A stretch of DNA of 64,000 bases, from positions 3,534,001-3,598,000 of the forward strand of contig NZ_CP087164.1 of assembly GCF_021172045.1 (NCBI RefSeq), read 5' to 3'. The position numbers and the translations under genes were made by a program. Shown here piece after piece: positions 9,031-16,301 of the stretch. How positions within the stretch are numbered: the stretch's first letter is position 1; each line of letters opens with the position of its first letter. Origin of the DNA: Capillimicrobium parvum (GTDB taxonomy: Bacteria > Actinomycetota > Thermoleophilia > Solirubrobacterales > Solirubrobacteraceae). Below the pieces are notes generated by a model. That model made no database searches. It was given only the letters and a program-made list of their open reading frames with translations, and was not told the DNA's origin.

Positions 9031-10014
9031 TCAGTCGAGCCGGGGCGGCAGCCCGAACAACGGGAAGATCGTCTCCGTGCTGAGGAAGAACATGAAGTCG
9101 ACGATGCGGCCGTCCTCGATCTCGAGCACCTGCAGCGCCCACGGGTCATAGCCCGAGCCCGTCTCGCTGGGCTTGTACTGGCCGAACGCCGGGCGGCCGT
9201 TGGCCGGGACGGTGGGGATCACCTTGGAGCCCTCGCACGCCGCGCCGCGGCCGGTCCACCAGGTCAGGATGTCGTCGCGGCCGGTGAGCCAGAGCTCGTA
9301 CGGCGGCATCGCCTGCGTCGCGTCCTCGGCGATGAGCGCAGTGAGCGCCTGCATGTCGTAGCGCTCGAAGGCGTCGACGTAGCGGTCGAGCAGCTCGCGG
9401 TCGGGCTCCTCGAGCGACGGCGCGCCGTCGCTGCTGCTCAGGTCACTGGCCTCGAGCGTGGCCCGCGCGCGCTGCAGTGCGCTGTTGACCGACGCCACGC
9501 TGGTCTCGAGCAGCTCGGCGACCTCGGCCGCCTTCCACTTGAGGACCTCGCACAGGATCAGGACCGCGCGCTGGCGCGGCGGCAGGTGCTGCAGCGCGGC
9601 CATGAACGCCAGGCGGATCGTCTCGCGCGACTCCGCGACGCTCGCCGGATCGGCCTCAGGCTCCAGGACCAGCCCGTCCGGCACCGGCTCGAGCCAGGTC
9701 ACCTCCGGGAGGATCTCGCCGATCGGGCCGTTCGGGTCGCGCGACGGCCCGAGGTCCATCGGCCGGGCGCGGCGCTCGCGGCCGCTGAGCATGTCGAGGC
9801 AGACGTTCGTGGCGATCCGGTACATCCAGGAACGCAGGCCCGAACGGCCCTCGAAGCGGTCGAGGGCCTTCCAGGCGCGGATCATGGTGTCCTGGACGGC
9901 GTCCTCGGCCTCGAACGGCGACCCCAGCATCCGGTAGCAATAGGCGGTGAGCTCGCGGCGGTGCTGCTCGAGCTGGCCGAAGCCCGCTTCGGCGGTGAGC
10001 GATGACCCCTGCAT
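9031..10014 (-). CDS. ECF sigma-70 factor with C-terminal SnoaL-like domain (SigG / TIGR02960 type)
   Basis: 327 aa from the ATG at 10014. Region 2 spans ~15-85 (LTAYCYRMLGSPFEAEDAVQ, SWMYRIATNVCLD). Region 4 spans ~145-200 (LPPRQRAVLILCEVLKWKAAEVAELL, with the SVNSALQRAR recognition helix). A SnoaL/NTF2-like domain follows at ~215-327 (MPPYELWLTGRDDI, VLEIEDGRIVDFMFF). This arrangement matches the ECF group that includes mycobacterial SigG. In such factors the C-terminal domain can replace an anti-sigma. No anti-sigma gene adjoins it. It is divergent from the HTH-cupin gene. Confidence 0.9.
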   Translation of the reverse strand: MQGSSLTAEAGFGQLEQHRRELTAYCYRMLGSPFEAEDAVQDTMIRAWKALDRFEGRSGLRSWMYRIATNVCLDMLSGRERRARPMDLGPSRDPNGPIGEILPEVTWLEPVPDGLVLEPEADPASVAESRETIRLAFMAALQHLPPRQRAVLILCEVLKWKAAEVAELLETSVASVNSALQRARATLEASDLSSSDGAPSLEEPDRELLDRYVDAFERYDMQALTALIAEDATQAMPPYELWLTGRDDILTWWTGRGAACEGSKVIPTVPANGRPAFGQYKPSETGSGYDPWALQVLEIEDGRIVDFMFFLSTETIFPLFGLPPRLD

Positions 10015-10080
10015 CGGGCCATCGTAGACCGCCCGCGCCCCGCCGACAGTGGGGTTACCCGCCCTATCTCGTGAAGCGAA

Positions 10081-10110
10081 TTGACAGGGGCGCCGCGAGA
10101 GGAGTAGGAC
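10081..10110 (+). promoter_or_regulatory. Candidate sigma-70-type promoter for the HTH-cupin gene
   Basis: A perfect TTGACA at 10081-10086 is followed after 18 bp by TAGGAC at 10105-10110. It lies in the divergent gap between the sigma factor and the HTH-cupin gene. Only the -35 is strong. Confidence 0.35.
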
Positions 10111-10184
10111 TCTTGACGGCGGGTTTGTGCCAACCGTTCGAGGCGACCCTGTCCATGGACGGAGGCCGGGGCGCGGTGCCGCAC

Positions 10185-11441
10185 ATGCGGACTGCTCCGA
10201 CGATACCCAGGACACGCATCCCCGCGCCTCTGGCGCGAATGGACCGCGGCAGCCCGGATGGCCCGACCACCACCGCGTCGACCGGCGTCGCCGGGCTCGA
10301 CGCCGCCCTCCACGGCCTGTTCTGGGGCGACAACGTCGTGTGGGAGGTCGAGGAGGGTGGATCGCTGGACGCGTTCCTCGCGGCGATGCTGCGCGCCCGG
10401 GCGCAGTTCGACCGCGTCGTGTTCATCACGGTGGAGAGCGACCCGGAGCCCCTGTGCGCCGCCTGTCCCGGCGCCGAGGTCGTCGATGCCCGCCCCGGTT
10501 GCGCGATCGAGACGGCGGGCGAGCTGCTGAGCGCCGTACGGGAGCGCGTCCAGCGGGCGACCCGGACACTCGTGGTCTTCGATTCGCTCGACGCGCTCAG
10601 CGACCGCTGGGGGCACGAGGTCGCGCGGCGGTTCTTCACGCGGGCGTGCCCGATCCTGCTCGGCCTGTGGGCGGTCGCCTACTGGTCGCTCACGCCGGGA
10701 CGACACTCCGTGCAGCTGCGCCAGGCCGTCGACGCCGTGACGCAGTGCGTCCTGGTGCTCGGCCCCGACCGCCTGCGCATCGCGAAGGCCGAGGGCCGTC
10801 CCCGGGGTGTGCAGGGTGGCGTCTTCATGGTCAGGACGGACGGTCGCGTCCCATCGCTCGAGCCCGCGCCCACCGCCGCCCGGCTCGCCGCGGCCCTGCG
10901 CGCGGTCCGCATCCAGCGCCATCTCAGCCAGGGTGAGCTCGCCCGGCTGGCCGGCGTCTCCCCCAGCGCGATCTCCCAGGCCGAGCGCGGACGCCGCGGC
11001 CTCGCGCTGAGCACGCTGCTCGACCTCACGTCCCGCCTCGACATGACGATCGACGAGCTGCTTCGGGGCGAGATCGCGCTCGGGTATCGCCTGTCGCGGC
11101 GCGCCCAGAGCAGCGAGGCCGCCGCGCGCCTCGTCCCGTTGTTCGACGACCCCGGCGTCGGCCTGCGCGCGAGCCTCTCCTGTCTCGCGCCCGGACAGAC
11201 CGTGCGCGCGCCCGAGCCGCACCGCGGCGTCGAGCTCATCGCCGTCGCCTCCGGGCTCGTGCAGGTGATCCTCCCGACCGGGCGTCCCGTCCTGCGCCAG
11301 GGCGAGACGCTGCTGGTGGAGTGCACCGGCGTGACCGGGTGGGGCAACGTCGGCGATCAGAACGCGGTCGTCTTCTGGGTTCTGCGCGACGACGTCGGCC
11401 CGATCCGCTCGGCGTGGCGGCCCGAGCACGGCGGCGCCTGA
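10185..11441 (+). CDS. Regulator with KaiC/RecA-like N-domain, XRE helix-turn-helix and C-terminal cupin
   Basis: ~418 aa from the ATG at 10185; ATGs at 10155 and 10239 are alternatives. Residues ~35-220 resemble RadA/KaiC-type folds: TGVAGLDAALHGLFWGDNVV, then a Walker-B-like TLVVFDSLD. The P-loop is replaced by EVEEGGSLDAF, so ATP hydrolysis is unlikely. Residues ~243-300 are an XRE HTH (RIQRHLSQGELARLAGVSPS, SAISQAERGRRG). The last ~80 residues form a cupin (VELIAVASGLVQVILP, GETLLVECTGVTGW), as in XRE-cupin regulators that sense small ligands. It is probably a transcriptional regulator. The three-part fusion is unusual. Target genes are unknown, with amiS-fmdAB and the divergent sigma gene as neighbours. 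Confidence 0.7.
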   Translation: MRTAPTIPRTRIPAPLARMDRGSPDGPTTTASTGVAGLDAALHGLFWGDNVVWEVEEGGSLDAFLAAMLRARAQFDRVVFITVESDPEPLCAACPGAEVVDARPGCAIETAGELLSAVRERVQRATRTLVVFDSLDALSDRWGHEVARRFFTRACPILLGLWAVAYWSLTPGRHSVQLRQAVDAVTQCVLVLGPDRLRIAKAEGRPRGVQGGVFMVRTDGRVPSLEPAPTAARLAAALRAVRIQRHLSQGELARLAGVSPSAISQAERGRRGLALSTLLDLTSRLDMTIDELLRGEIALGYRLSRRAQSSEAAARLVPLFDDPGVGLRASLSCLAPGQTVRAPEPHRGVELIAVASGLVQVILPTGRPVLRQGETLLVECTGVTGWGNVGDQNAVVFWVLRDDVGPIRSAWRPEHGGA

Positions 11442-11457
11442 GCCGGGCCGCCGGCTC
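11440..11457. terminator. Bidirectional hairpin between convergent genes
   Basis: GAGCCGG / CCGGCTC with a GCCG loop sits exactly between the HTH-cupin stop and the fmdB stop. It is short, GC-rich and lacks a T-run. Confidence 0.4.
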
Positions 11458-11460
11458 GCG

Positions 11461-11751
11461 TCACGGTCGCGGCAGGCGCCGCAGCGTCGGCGTCAGGGGC
11501 AGCACCGCGGTCCGCTCGTGCCGTGGTCGCGGCGGAAGCGACGTGACCACGTCCGGCTCGCCGCGGGTCTTCTCGGCGTGGTCGATCGCCGCCGCCAACG
11601 CGGGTGGCGTGGACGACGTCATCGGCGCGGAGAAGATCCGCCGCGCCCTGCTCCCGCACGCAGGGCAGCCGATCGACCCGGGCGCCGTGCCCATGTCGCG
11701 CACCACGTCGAACGCGCCGTGGTGCTCGCAGCGGTACTCGTAGAGCGCCAT
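11461..11751 (-). CDS. fmdB: FmdB-like zinc-ribbon protein
   Basis: 96 aa. It starts MALYEYRCEHHGAFDVVRDM and continues GSIGCPACGSRARRIFSAP, the short single-ribbon layout of FmdB family proteins that accompany formamidase (proposed regulators). The first metal knuckle, normally CxxCG, reads CEHHG here, so a Cys is replaced by His. Zinc binding as CHCC is still possible. Start ATG at 11751. It lies 29 bp downstream of fmdA in the same operon. The C-terminal half is low-complexity and not recognised. Confidence 0.75.
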   Translation of the reverse strand: MALYEYRCEHHGAFDVVRDMGTAPGSIGCPACGSRARRIFSAPMTSSTPPALAAAIDHAEKTRGEPDVVTSLPPRPRHERTAVLPLTPTLRRLPRP

Positions 11752-11780
11752 GGGCGACGGCGTCCTCCTTCCTCGTGGCG

Positions 11781-13037
11781 TCAGTTCGCCGACTTCGGCA
11801 CCTGCGTCCCCTGGGTCACCTGGTGGGGCTTCCTGCTCGACGGCGCGACGTCGAAGTCGAAGATCCGCCTCGGGATGTAGACGGTCGCACACGAGTTCGG
11901 GATGTCGACCACGCCCGAGAGCCGCCCCTCGATCGGCGCCGAGCCGAGGATCATGTACGCCTGGATGTCGCTGTAGCCGAACTTCATCAGGTAGTCGATC
12001 GCGTGGTGACACGCCCGCTCGTAGGACAGCTGCGAGTCCAGGTAGTGCTGCTTGCCGGACTCCAGCTCGACCGACACCCCGGAGAAGGCGATCCACTCCG
12101 AGTACTGCGGATCGCGCAGGCCCGGCATGAAGATGGCGTTCTCGTAGACGCCGTAGGTCTCCATCCCGCCCTTGATCAGGTCGACGTGCAGGTCCATGAA
12201 CCCGCCCATCTCGATCGCGCCGCAGAACGTGATCTCCCCGTCGCCCTGCGAGAAGTGCAGGTCGCCGAACGACAGCTTCGCCCCGTCGACGAAGACGGGA
12301 TAGAAGACGCGCGTCCCGGCGGTGAAGTTCTTGATGTCCTGGTTGCCGCCGTTCTCCCGCGGCGGCGCGGTCCGCGCCGCCTCGCCCGCCACCCGGTCGA
12401 ACTCACCGCCGCTGAGCGTGCCCAGGATCGCGCTGTCGGGCAGCGGCGGCAGCGCGAGCGGCGGGACGCGCTCCGGATCGGTGGCGATCAGGTCGGTCTC
12501 GCGCTTCGTCCACTTGGCCAGCAGCTCCGCCGACGGCGCGGTGCCCATGAGGCCCGGGTGGTGGATGCCCACGTATGAGCACTCCGGGATGTGACGCGAC
12601 GTCGCGACGTCGCCCGTGAAGTCCCAGATCACCTTGTAGGCATCCGGGAACCGGTCCGTGAGGAAGCCGCCGCCGTTGGTCTTGGCGAAGACGCCCGTGT
12701 ACCCCCAGCCCATCCCCGAGAGGGGTCCCTCATCCTCCTGGTCGCACGCGTCGATCTCGAGGATGTCGACGATCAGCAGATCGCCGGGCTCGGCGCCCTC
12801 GACGTGGAACGGCCCGCTGAGGACGTGAACCCCGGGAAGCGGCGCGTTGCGGACGTCGTCGGCGGAGTCGTCGTTCTTGATCGCACCGTCGAACCACTCA
12901 CGGCAGTCCGCGCGGAACACGTCGCCCGGCTTGACGTTCACCGCCGCCGGGATGTCGGGATGCCACCGGTTGTGGCCGACGATCTTCTGGTCGGTGAACT
13001 TCTTCGTGTTGTCGAGCGGGAAGAGGTTCTTGGGCAT
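11781..13037 (-). CDS. fmdA: Formamidase / acetamidase
   Basis: 418 aa, the normal FmdA length. The enzyme hydrolyses formamide (or acetamide) to ammonia and the acid. Family stretches are seen: HNRWHPDIPA, FRADCREWFDGAIKNDDSA, VHVLSGPFHVEGAEPGD, HHPGLMGTAPS, FGDLHFSQGDGE and YMILGSAPIEGRLSGVVD. The ATG at 13037 has AGGAG 6 nt upstream and is preferred over an in-frame ATG at 13058. It lies between amiS and fmdB in a minus-strand operon, so amide uptake, hydrolysis and regulation are co-transcribed. Released ammonia is the likely benefit. Confidence 0.95.
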   Translation of the reverse strand: MPKNLFPLDNTKKFTDQKIVGHNRWHPDIPAAVNVKPGDVFRADCREWFDGAIKNDDSADDVRNAPLPGVHVLSGPFHVEGAEPGDLLIVDILEIDACDQEDEGPLSGMGWGYTGVFAKTNGGGFLTDRFPDAYKVIWDFTGDVATSRHIPECSYVGIHHPGLMGTAPSAELLAKWTKRETDLIATDPERVPPLALPPLPDSAILGTLSGGEFDRVAGEAARTAPPRENGGNQDIKNFTAGTRVFYPVFVDGAKLSFGDLHFSQGDGEITFCGAIEMGGFMDLHVDLIKGGMETYGVYENAIFMPGLRDPQYSEWIAFSGVSVELESGKQHYLDSQLSYERACHHAIDYLMKFGYSDIQAYMILGSAPIEGRLSGVVDIPNSCATVYIPRRIFDFDVAPSSRKPHQVTQGTQVPKSAN

Positions 13038-13073
13038 CTCGACTCCTGCTTTCTGCAAATCGGTGGTTGCCGG

Positions 13074-13739
13074 CTACGCGCCCGAGTAGGCCGTGCCGGG
13101 GGCGCCGGGCTCGTCGGCGACGTCCAGCCTCGGCCTCATCACGGCCATGAAGATGAGGAAGGTGACCACCGAGACGGCGGCGATGATCACGACGAACGTC
13201 GAGGTGAGCGCCTTGGGGACGTTGAGCAGGACGACCGCCGGCACGAGCCCGGTGTAGATGCCCTGCGCCGCGCACCAGGCACCGGTGAACTTCGTCAGAC
13301 CCGTCTTCCCGACCCCGAGGACGAGCCAGAACAGAAACCACAGCACCGCCCAACTCGCCCACAGGACGCCGAGCAGATCGCTCACGTCCTTGTCGTTCAC
13401 CTTCAGGGCGGCGTAGCCGGAGAAGTTCCACCACGAGTAGACAACCGCGGCGACCGCGACGAACGCGCAGAACCAGCCGAGACCGGTGCCGTCGAGATCG
13501 AACGCGTTGTTCATCGCCACGTACAGGTAGGTGAAGCCGAACAGGAAGAGGCCGGACGCACCCACGATCACCGCTTGGTCTCCGTTGGCGGTGAAGATGA
13601 GGTAGAACGGCGTGACGACCTGCAGGAGCCCGACGAACAGGTTCATCGGGATCATCGACGTCCCCTTGACCCACCCGACCAGGGCAAGCCCGTTGACGAA
13701 CAGCACTGCACCTACGTAGAGGAGCCCCACGGCGGCCAC
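13074..13739 (-). CDS. amiS: AmiS/UreI family amide or urea channel
   Basis: 221 aa, about six hydrophobic helices from residue 1 (VGLLYVGAVLFVNGLALVGW) to ~200, with a short polar C-terminus. The family forms inner-membrane channels for short-chain amides or urea. The block NAFDLDGTGLGWFCAFVA and the WWNFSGYAAL segment fit it. GTG at 13739 with GAGG upstream is chosen as the start, since the hydrophobic helix begins at once. It is the first gene of amiS-fmdA-fmdB, supporting amide rather than urea transport here. A palindrome lies 35 bp upstream. Confidence 0.88.
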   Translation of the reverse strand: MAAVGLLYVGAVLFVNGLALVGWVKGTSMIPMNLFVGLLQVVTPFYLIFTANGDQAVIVGASGLFLFGFTYLYVAMNNAFDLDGTGLGWFCAFVAVAAVVYSWWNFSGYAALKVNDKDVSDLLGVLWASWAVLWFLFWLVLGVGKTGLTKFTGAWCAAQGIYTGLVPAVVLLNVPKALTSTFVVIIAAVSVVTFLIFMAVMRPRLDVADEPGAPGTAYSGA

Positions 13740-13773
13740 GATCGACCTCGCCTCGTTCGTCGTACACGGCGCC

Positions 13774-13794
13774 GGCACGGGCCGTACCCGTGCC
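13774..13794. promoter_or_regulatory. Palindromic operator candidate upstream of amiS
   Basis: GGCACGGG-CCGTA-CCCGTGCC is a perfect 8-bp inverted repeat with a 5-nt spacer, 35 bp before the amiS GTG. This is a likely place for a repressor or activator site. The binding protein is unknown. A second, smaller hairpin (CTGAAG/CTTCAG) lies at 13839-13855. Confidence 0.4.
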
Positions 13795-14019
13795 CGACTA
13801 CGATTGAAGGCGAGGTCGTTCCGTGCTGTCAAGGCGCCCTGAAGCACCGCTTCAGCCCGTCCGGGGGCGGGCGGCGGCGCGCCGTGTCCCGACTGGAGCG
13901 GATTGCCCGGCTCGTCACGCGCGCGACGCGGGCCGGCGGCCGACAGCAGCGCTGCACACGAGGCCGACGGCCGGCGGGGACGGGCGGCCCGCGGCGCCGC
14001 CCCGGGGTAGCATCGCCGC

Positions 14020-14427
14020 GTGCCGGCAGGCCGGCTCAGCATCTCGCAGGTCCGCCTGGCCGCGATCGTCGCCGGTGGCGCCGCCGGGGCCCTGGCCCGT
14101 GCGGGCCTGGCCGAGGCGCTGCCGCATGCCGCGGGCGGATGGCCGTGGGCGACGTTCATCGCCAACCTCGCCGGCGCGCTGTTCCTGGGTTGGCTGTTGA
14201 CGCGCCTGGCGGAGCGCGTCGCCCCCACCACCCATTGGCGACCGCTGCTGGGGACCGGCCTGGCCGGCGCGCTGACGACCTTCTCGACGTTCCAGGTCGA
14301 GATCTTCACCCTGATGCACGACGGTCACGGCGGCCTGGGGATCGCCTACGCCCTGACGAGCGTCGCTGCCGGGATGGCCCTCGCCGTCGCCGGTGTGGTC
14401 GCCGCGCGCTGGGGGCGGCGTTGGTAG
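14020..14427 (+). CDS. crcB: Fluoride exporter, first CrcB/Fluc subunit
   Basis: 135 aa, four hydrophobic helices. Seen: AGALARAGLAEALP (polar TM1), WATFIANLAGALFLGWL (conserved Asn in TM2) and GLAGALTTFSTFQVE (the TTFST break that holds the central Na+ and Phe box). Fluc proteins form dual-topology dimers that export fluoride. A GTG at 14020 opens the reading frame. The 3' end overlaps the second crcB by 7 bp. Paired, diverged copies usually form an antiparallel heterodimer. No fluoride riboswitch could be recognised upstream. Confidence 0.93.
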   Translation: MPAGRLSISQVRLAAIVAGGAAGALARAGLAEALPHAAGGWPWATFIANLAGALFLGWLLTRLAERVAPTTHWRPLLGTGLAGALTTFSTFQVEIFTLMHDGHGGLGIAYALTSVAAGMALAVAGVVAARWGRRW

Positions 14428-14792
14428 GCGCGCTGACCTGGGCCGGCATCGCGGTCTTCGGGGCCCTCGGCGCGGTGGCCCGGTTTCGCGTCGACGAGGC
14501 CGTCTCTGCGCGCCGGCCCGGCGAGTTCCCGCTGGGCACGCTCGTGGTCAACCTCACCGGCACGTTCTGCCTCGGCCTGCTCGTGGGCGCCGCCGTGTCC
14601 CATCGCCTCCTGCTGGTGGCGGGCACCGGCTTTCTCGGCGGCTACACGACCTTCTCCACCTGGATGGTCGAGAGCGAGCGCCTCGGCGAGTCCGGTGACG
14701 TGCTCCTGCTCGTCGCCAACCTCTGGCTGTCGCTGATCCTGGGCGTCGGCCTCGCCGCGCTCGGATGGCACGTCGGACGCGCGCTGGCATGA
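14421..14792 (+). CDS. crcB: Fluoride exporter, second CrcB/Fluc subunit
   Basis: 123 aa. It carries AVARFRVDEAV, PLGTLVVNLTGTFCLGLLVG and GTGFLGGYTTFSTWMVES, the same Asn and TTFST signatures as its upstream neighbour. The likely start is TTG at 14421, inside the 3' end of the first crcB. Its TGA overlaps the ATG of the DUF190 gene. The pair of small, dissimilar CrcB proteins is expected to assemble as a heterodimer in the membrane. Confidence 0.92.
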   Translation: MVGALTWAGIAVFGALGAVARFRVDEAVSARRPGEFPLGTLVVNLTGTFCLGLLVGAAVSHRLLLVAGTGFLGGYTTFSTWMVESERLGESGDVLLLVANLWLSLILGVGLAALGWHVGRALA

Positions 14793-15919
14793 CGTCGGCC
14801 GGCCTCAAGCTCGACGTGTACCTGGGCGAGTCGATGCGCGTCGCCGGGGCCTTGGCCGGCGACGCGGTGATCGAGTGCTTCGCCCGTCATCGGCTGGAGG
14901 TCGCCGCGCTGTACCGCGGAATCGAGGGCTTCGGGCTCGGCCGCCGCATCCACACGGAGCGGTTCGCGGACATCTCGACGGATCTCCCGCTGCTGGCGGA
15001 GGCCATCGACACGCGCGACCGCATCGAGGGCGTCCTGGCCGACCTCGACGCGATCCTCGACCGTGGACTCGTGACGCTCGAGCCGTCCCGGCTGTCGGTC
15101 GGCGACGACGTGCACAGCGCGGACTTCCCCAGCGGGATCGGTGCCGCGGGGCGGCTGACGATCTACTGCGGGCGCGGCGCGCACAGCGGCGGCCGCGCGT
15201 CCTACCGCGCCGTCGTCGAGCTCCTGCGACGGGAGGGCGCCGGCGGCGCCACGGTGCTCCTCGGCGTCGACGGCATCCACGACGGTGCGCGGCGCCGCGC
15301 CGGGCTGCTGAGCCGCAACGTCGACGTCCCGATGGCCATCATCGCCGTGGGCGCGCCGGAGGTTCTGCGGCGCGTGCTGGCCGGGCTGCCCGCGATACTC
15401 GAACGGCCCGTGGCCAACCTTGAGCGCATCGCGATGGTCAAGCACGACGGGGCGATGCGCGAGCCGCTGCCGATGATCGAGGACGCCGACGAGCACCCGC
15501 CGTTCTGGATGGCCATCCGCGTCTACACGCGCCAGGGTGCGCACGCCGACGGGGGCGCGGTGTACACCACGCTGACGCGGCGGCTGCGCCGGGCCGGCGC
15601 CGCGGGCGTCACGACGCTGCGCGGCGAGCTCGGCTTCTCCAGCGACGAGCGGCCGCTGCGCGATCGGATCGCCACTCTGACGGGCCGTGCACCCACCTAC
15701 ACGGTCTGGGTCGACCGCCCGCGCAAGGTCGCCGAGCTGTGGCCGATCGTGGACGAGTGCACGGTCCGCCACGGCGTCGTGACCGCGGCGTTCGTCCCCG
15801 CCTACCGCGAGCGGGCAGGGGCGCGGCAGTCCGGTGCACTCACCGTCCGCGACCCGGGGGACGTCATGCGGGAGTACCGGGCGCGCGCGTTGCCGATCCC
15901 GCCGCCCGGCGTCGCCTGA
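14789..15919 (+). CDS. Triple DUF190-domain protein of the crcB operon
   Basis: 376 aa made of three DUF190-like (GlnB-fold) units at ~5-105, ~120-220 and ~235-345. The first has LKLDVYLGES and YRGIEGFG. The second has LTIYCGRGAHSGGRASYRAV and ATVLLGVDGIH. The third has MAIRVYTRQGAHADGGAVYT and GVTTLRGELGFS. DUF190 proteins usually have one unit of ~110 aa and often sit beside crcB, with unproven, probably regulatory roles. Three fused units could build a trimeric PII-like ring within one chain (inference). The ATG overlaps the crcB stop, so it is translationally coupled. Confidence 0.85.
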   Translation: MTSAGLKLDVYLGESMRVAGALAGDAVIECFARHRLEVAALYRGIEGFGLGRRIHTERFADISTDLPLLAEAIDTRDRIEGVLADLDAILDRGLVTLEPSRLSVGDDVHSADFPSGIGAAGRLTIYCGRGAHSGGRASYRAVVELLRREGAGGATVLLGVDGIHDGARRRAGLLSRNVDVPMAIIAVGAPEVLRRVLAGLPAILERPVANLERIAMVKHDGAMREPLPMIEDADEHPPFWMAIRVYTRQGAHADGGAVYTTLTRRLRRAGAAGVTTLRGELGFSSDERPLRDRIATLTGRAPTYTVWVDRPRKVAELWPIVDECTVRHGVVTAAFVPAYRERAGARQSGALTVRDPGDVMREYRARALPIPPPGVA

Positions 15920-15927
15920 CGCGGCGG

Positions 15928-16296
15928 TCAGACCGTGATCGAGACGGTCTGCGTCCAGTGCTCGACCGCCGTGCCGCCGCCCGGCAGCGCCGCCACCGCC
16001 AGCGCGACCGCGGTCGCCTGGTGGTCGCCCGAGAACGCATCGGATCCGGGCTCGAGCTCCGTGCGCACCATCCAGCGCTTCCGGAACGGCGGTCCGGTGT
16101 CCCCTTTCAGGACGTGCACGCCGGCCTTGCCGGTCGCCACCGCTCTGACCCCGGCGCCGTCCTGGAACACCCAGACGTGCAGGCTCTTCAGCTCGGCGCC
16201 GTCGTCGATCGGCCCCATCGCGCAGGGCCCCTGCGGGAAGTCCGTCGGGGGACGGTCCGCCTCCGCGTGCAACGGGTCGAAGAACCGGGAGACCAT
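15928..16296 (-). CDS. Hypothetical protein
   Basis: 122 aa from the ATG at 16296. I do not recognise it. It contains several short strands (LKSLHVWVFQDGAGVRAVATG, RKRWMVRTEL, ATAVALAVAAL, EHWTQTVSITV) and no signal peptide or membrane segment, so it looks like a small soluble beta-rich protein. It begins 6 bp after the stop of the large SARP regulator on the same strand, suggesting co-transcription with it. It is convergent with the DUF190 gene, 8 bp away. Confidence 0.6.
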   Translation of the reverse strand: MVSRFFDPLHAEADRPPTDFPQGPCAMGPIDDGAELKSLHVWVFQDGAGVRAVATGKAGVHVLKGDTGPPFRKRWMVRTELEPGSDAFSGDHQATAVALAVAALPGGGTAVEHWTQTVSITV

Positions 16297-16301
16297 GGGG
16301 C

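Noticed and set aside
13800-14019. Fluoride riboswitch upstream of crcB
   Set aside because: Expected there, and a GGCGA...hairpin stretch looks faintly similar, but the conserved CTGATG-type pseudoknot segment is absent. An Infernal search with the fluoride (crcB) model would decide.
12591-14420. Open frame continuing upstream of the second crcB
   Set aside because: Its N-terminal ~610 codons are antisense to fmdA and amiS; only the final 123 codons are a real gene.
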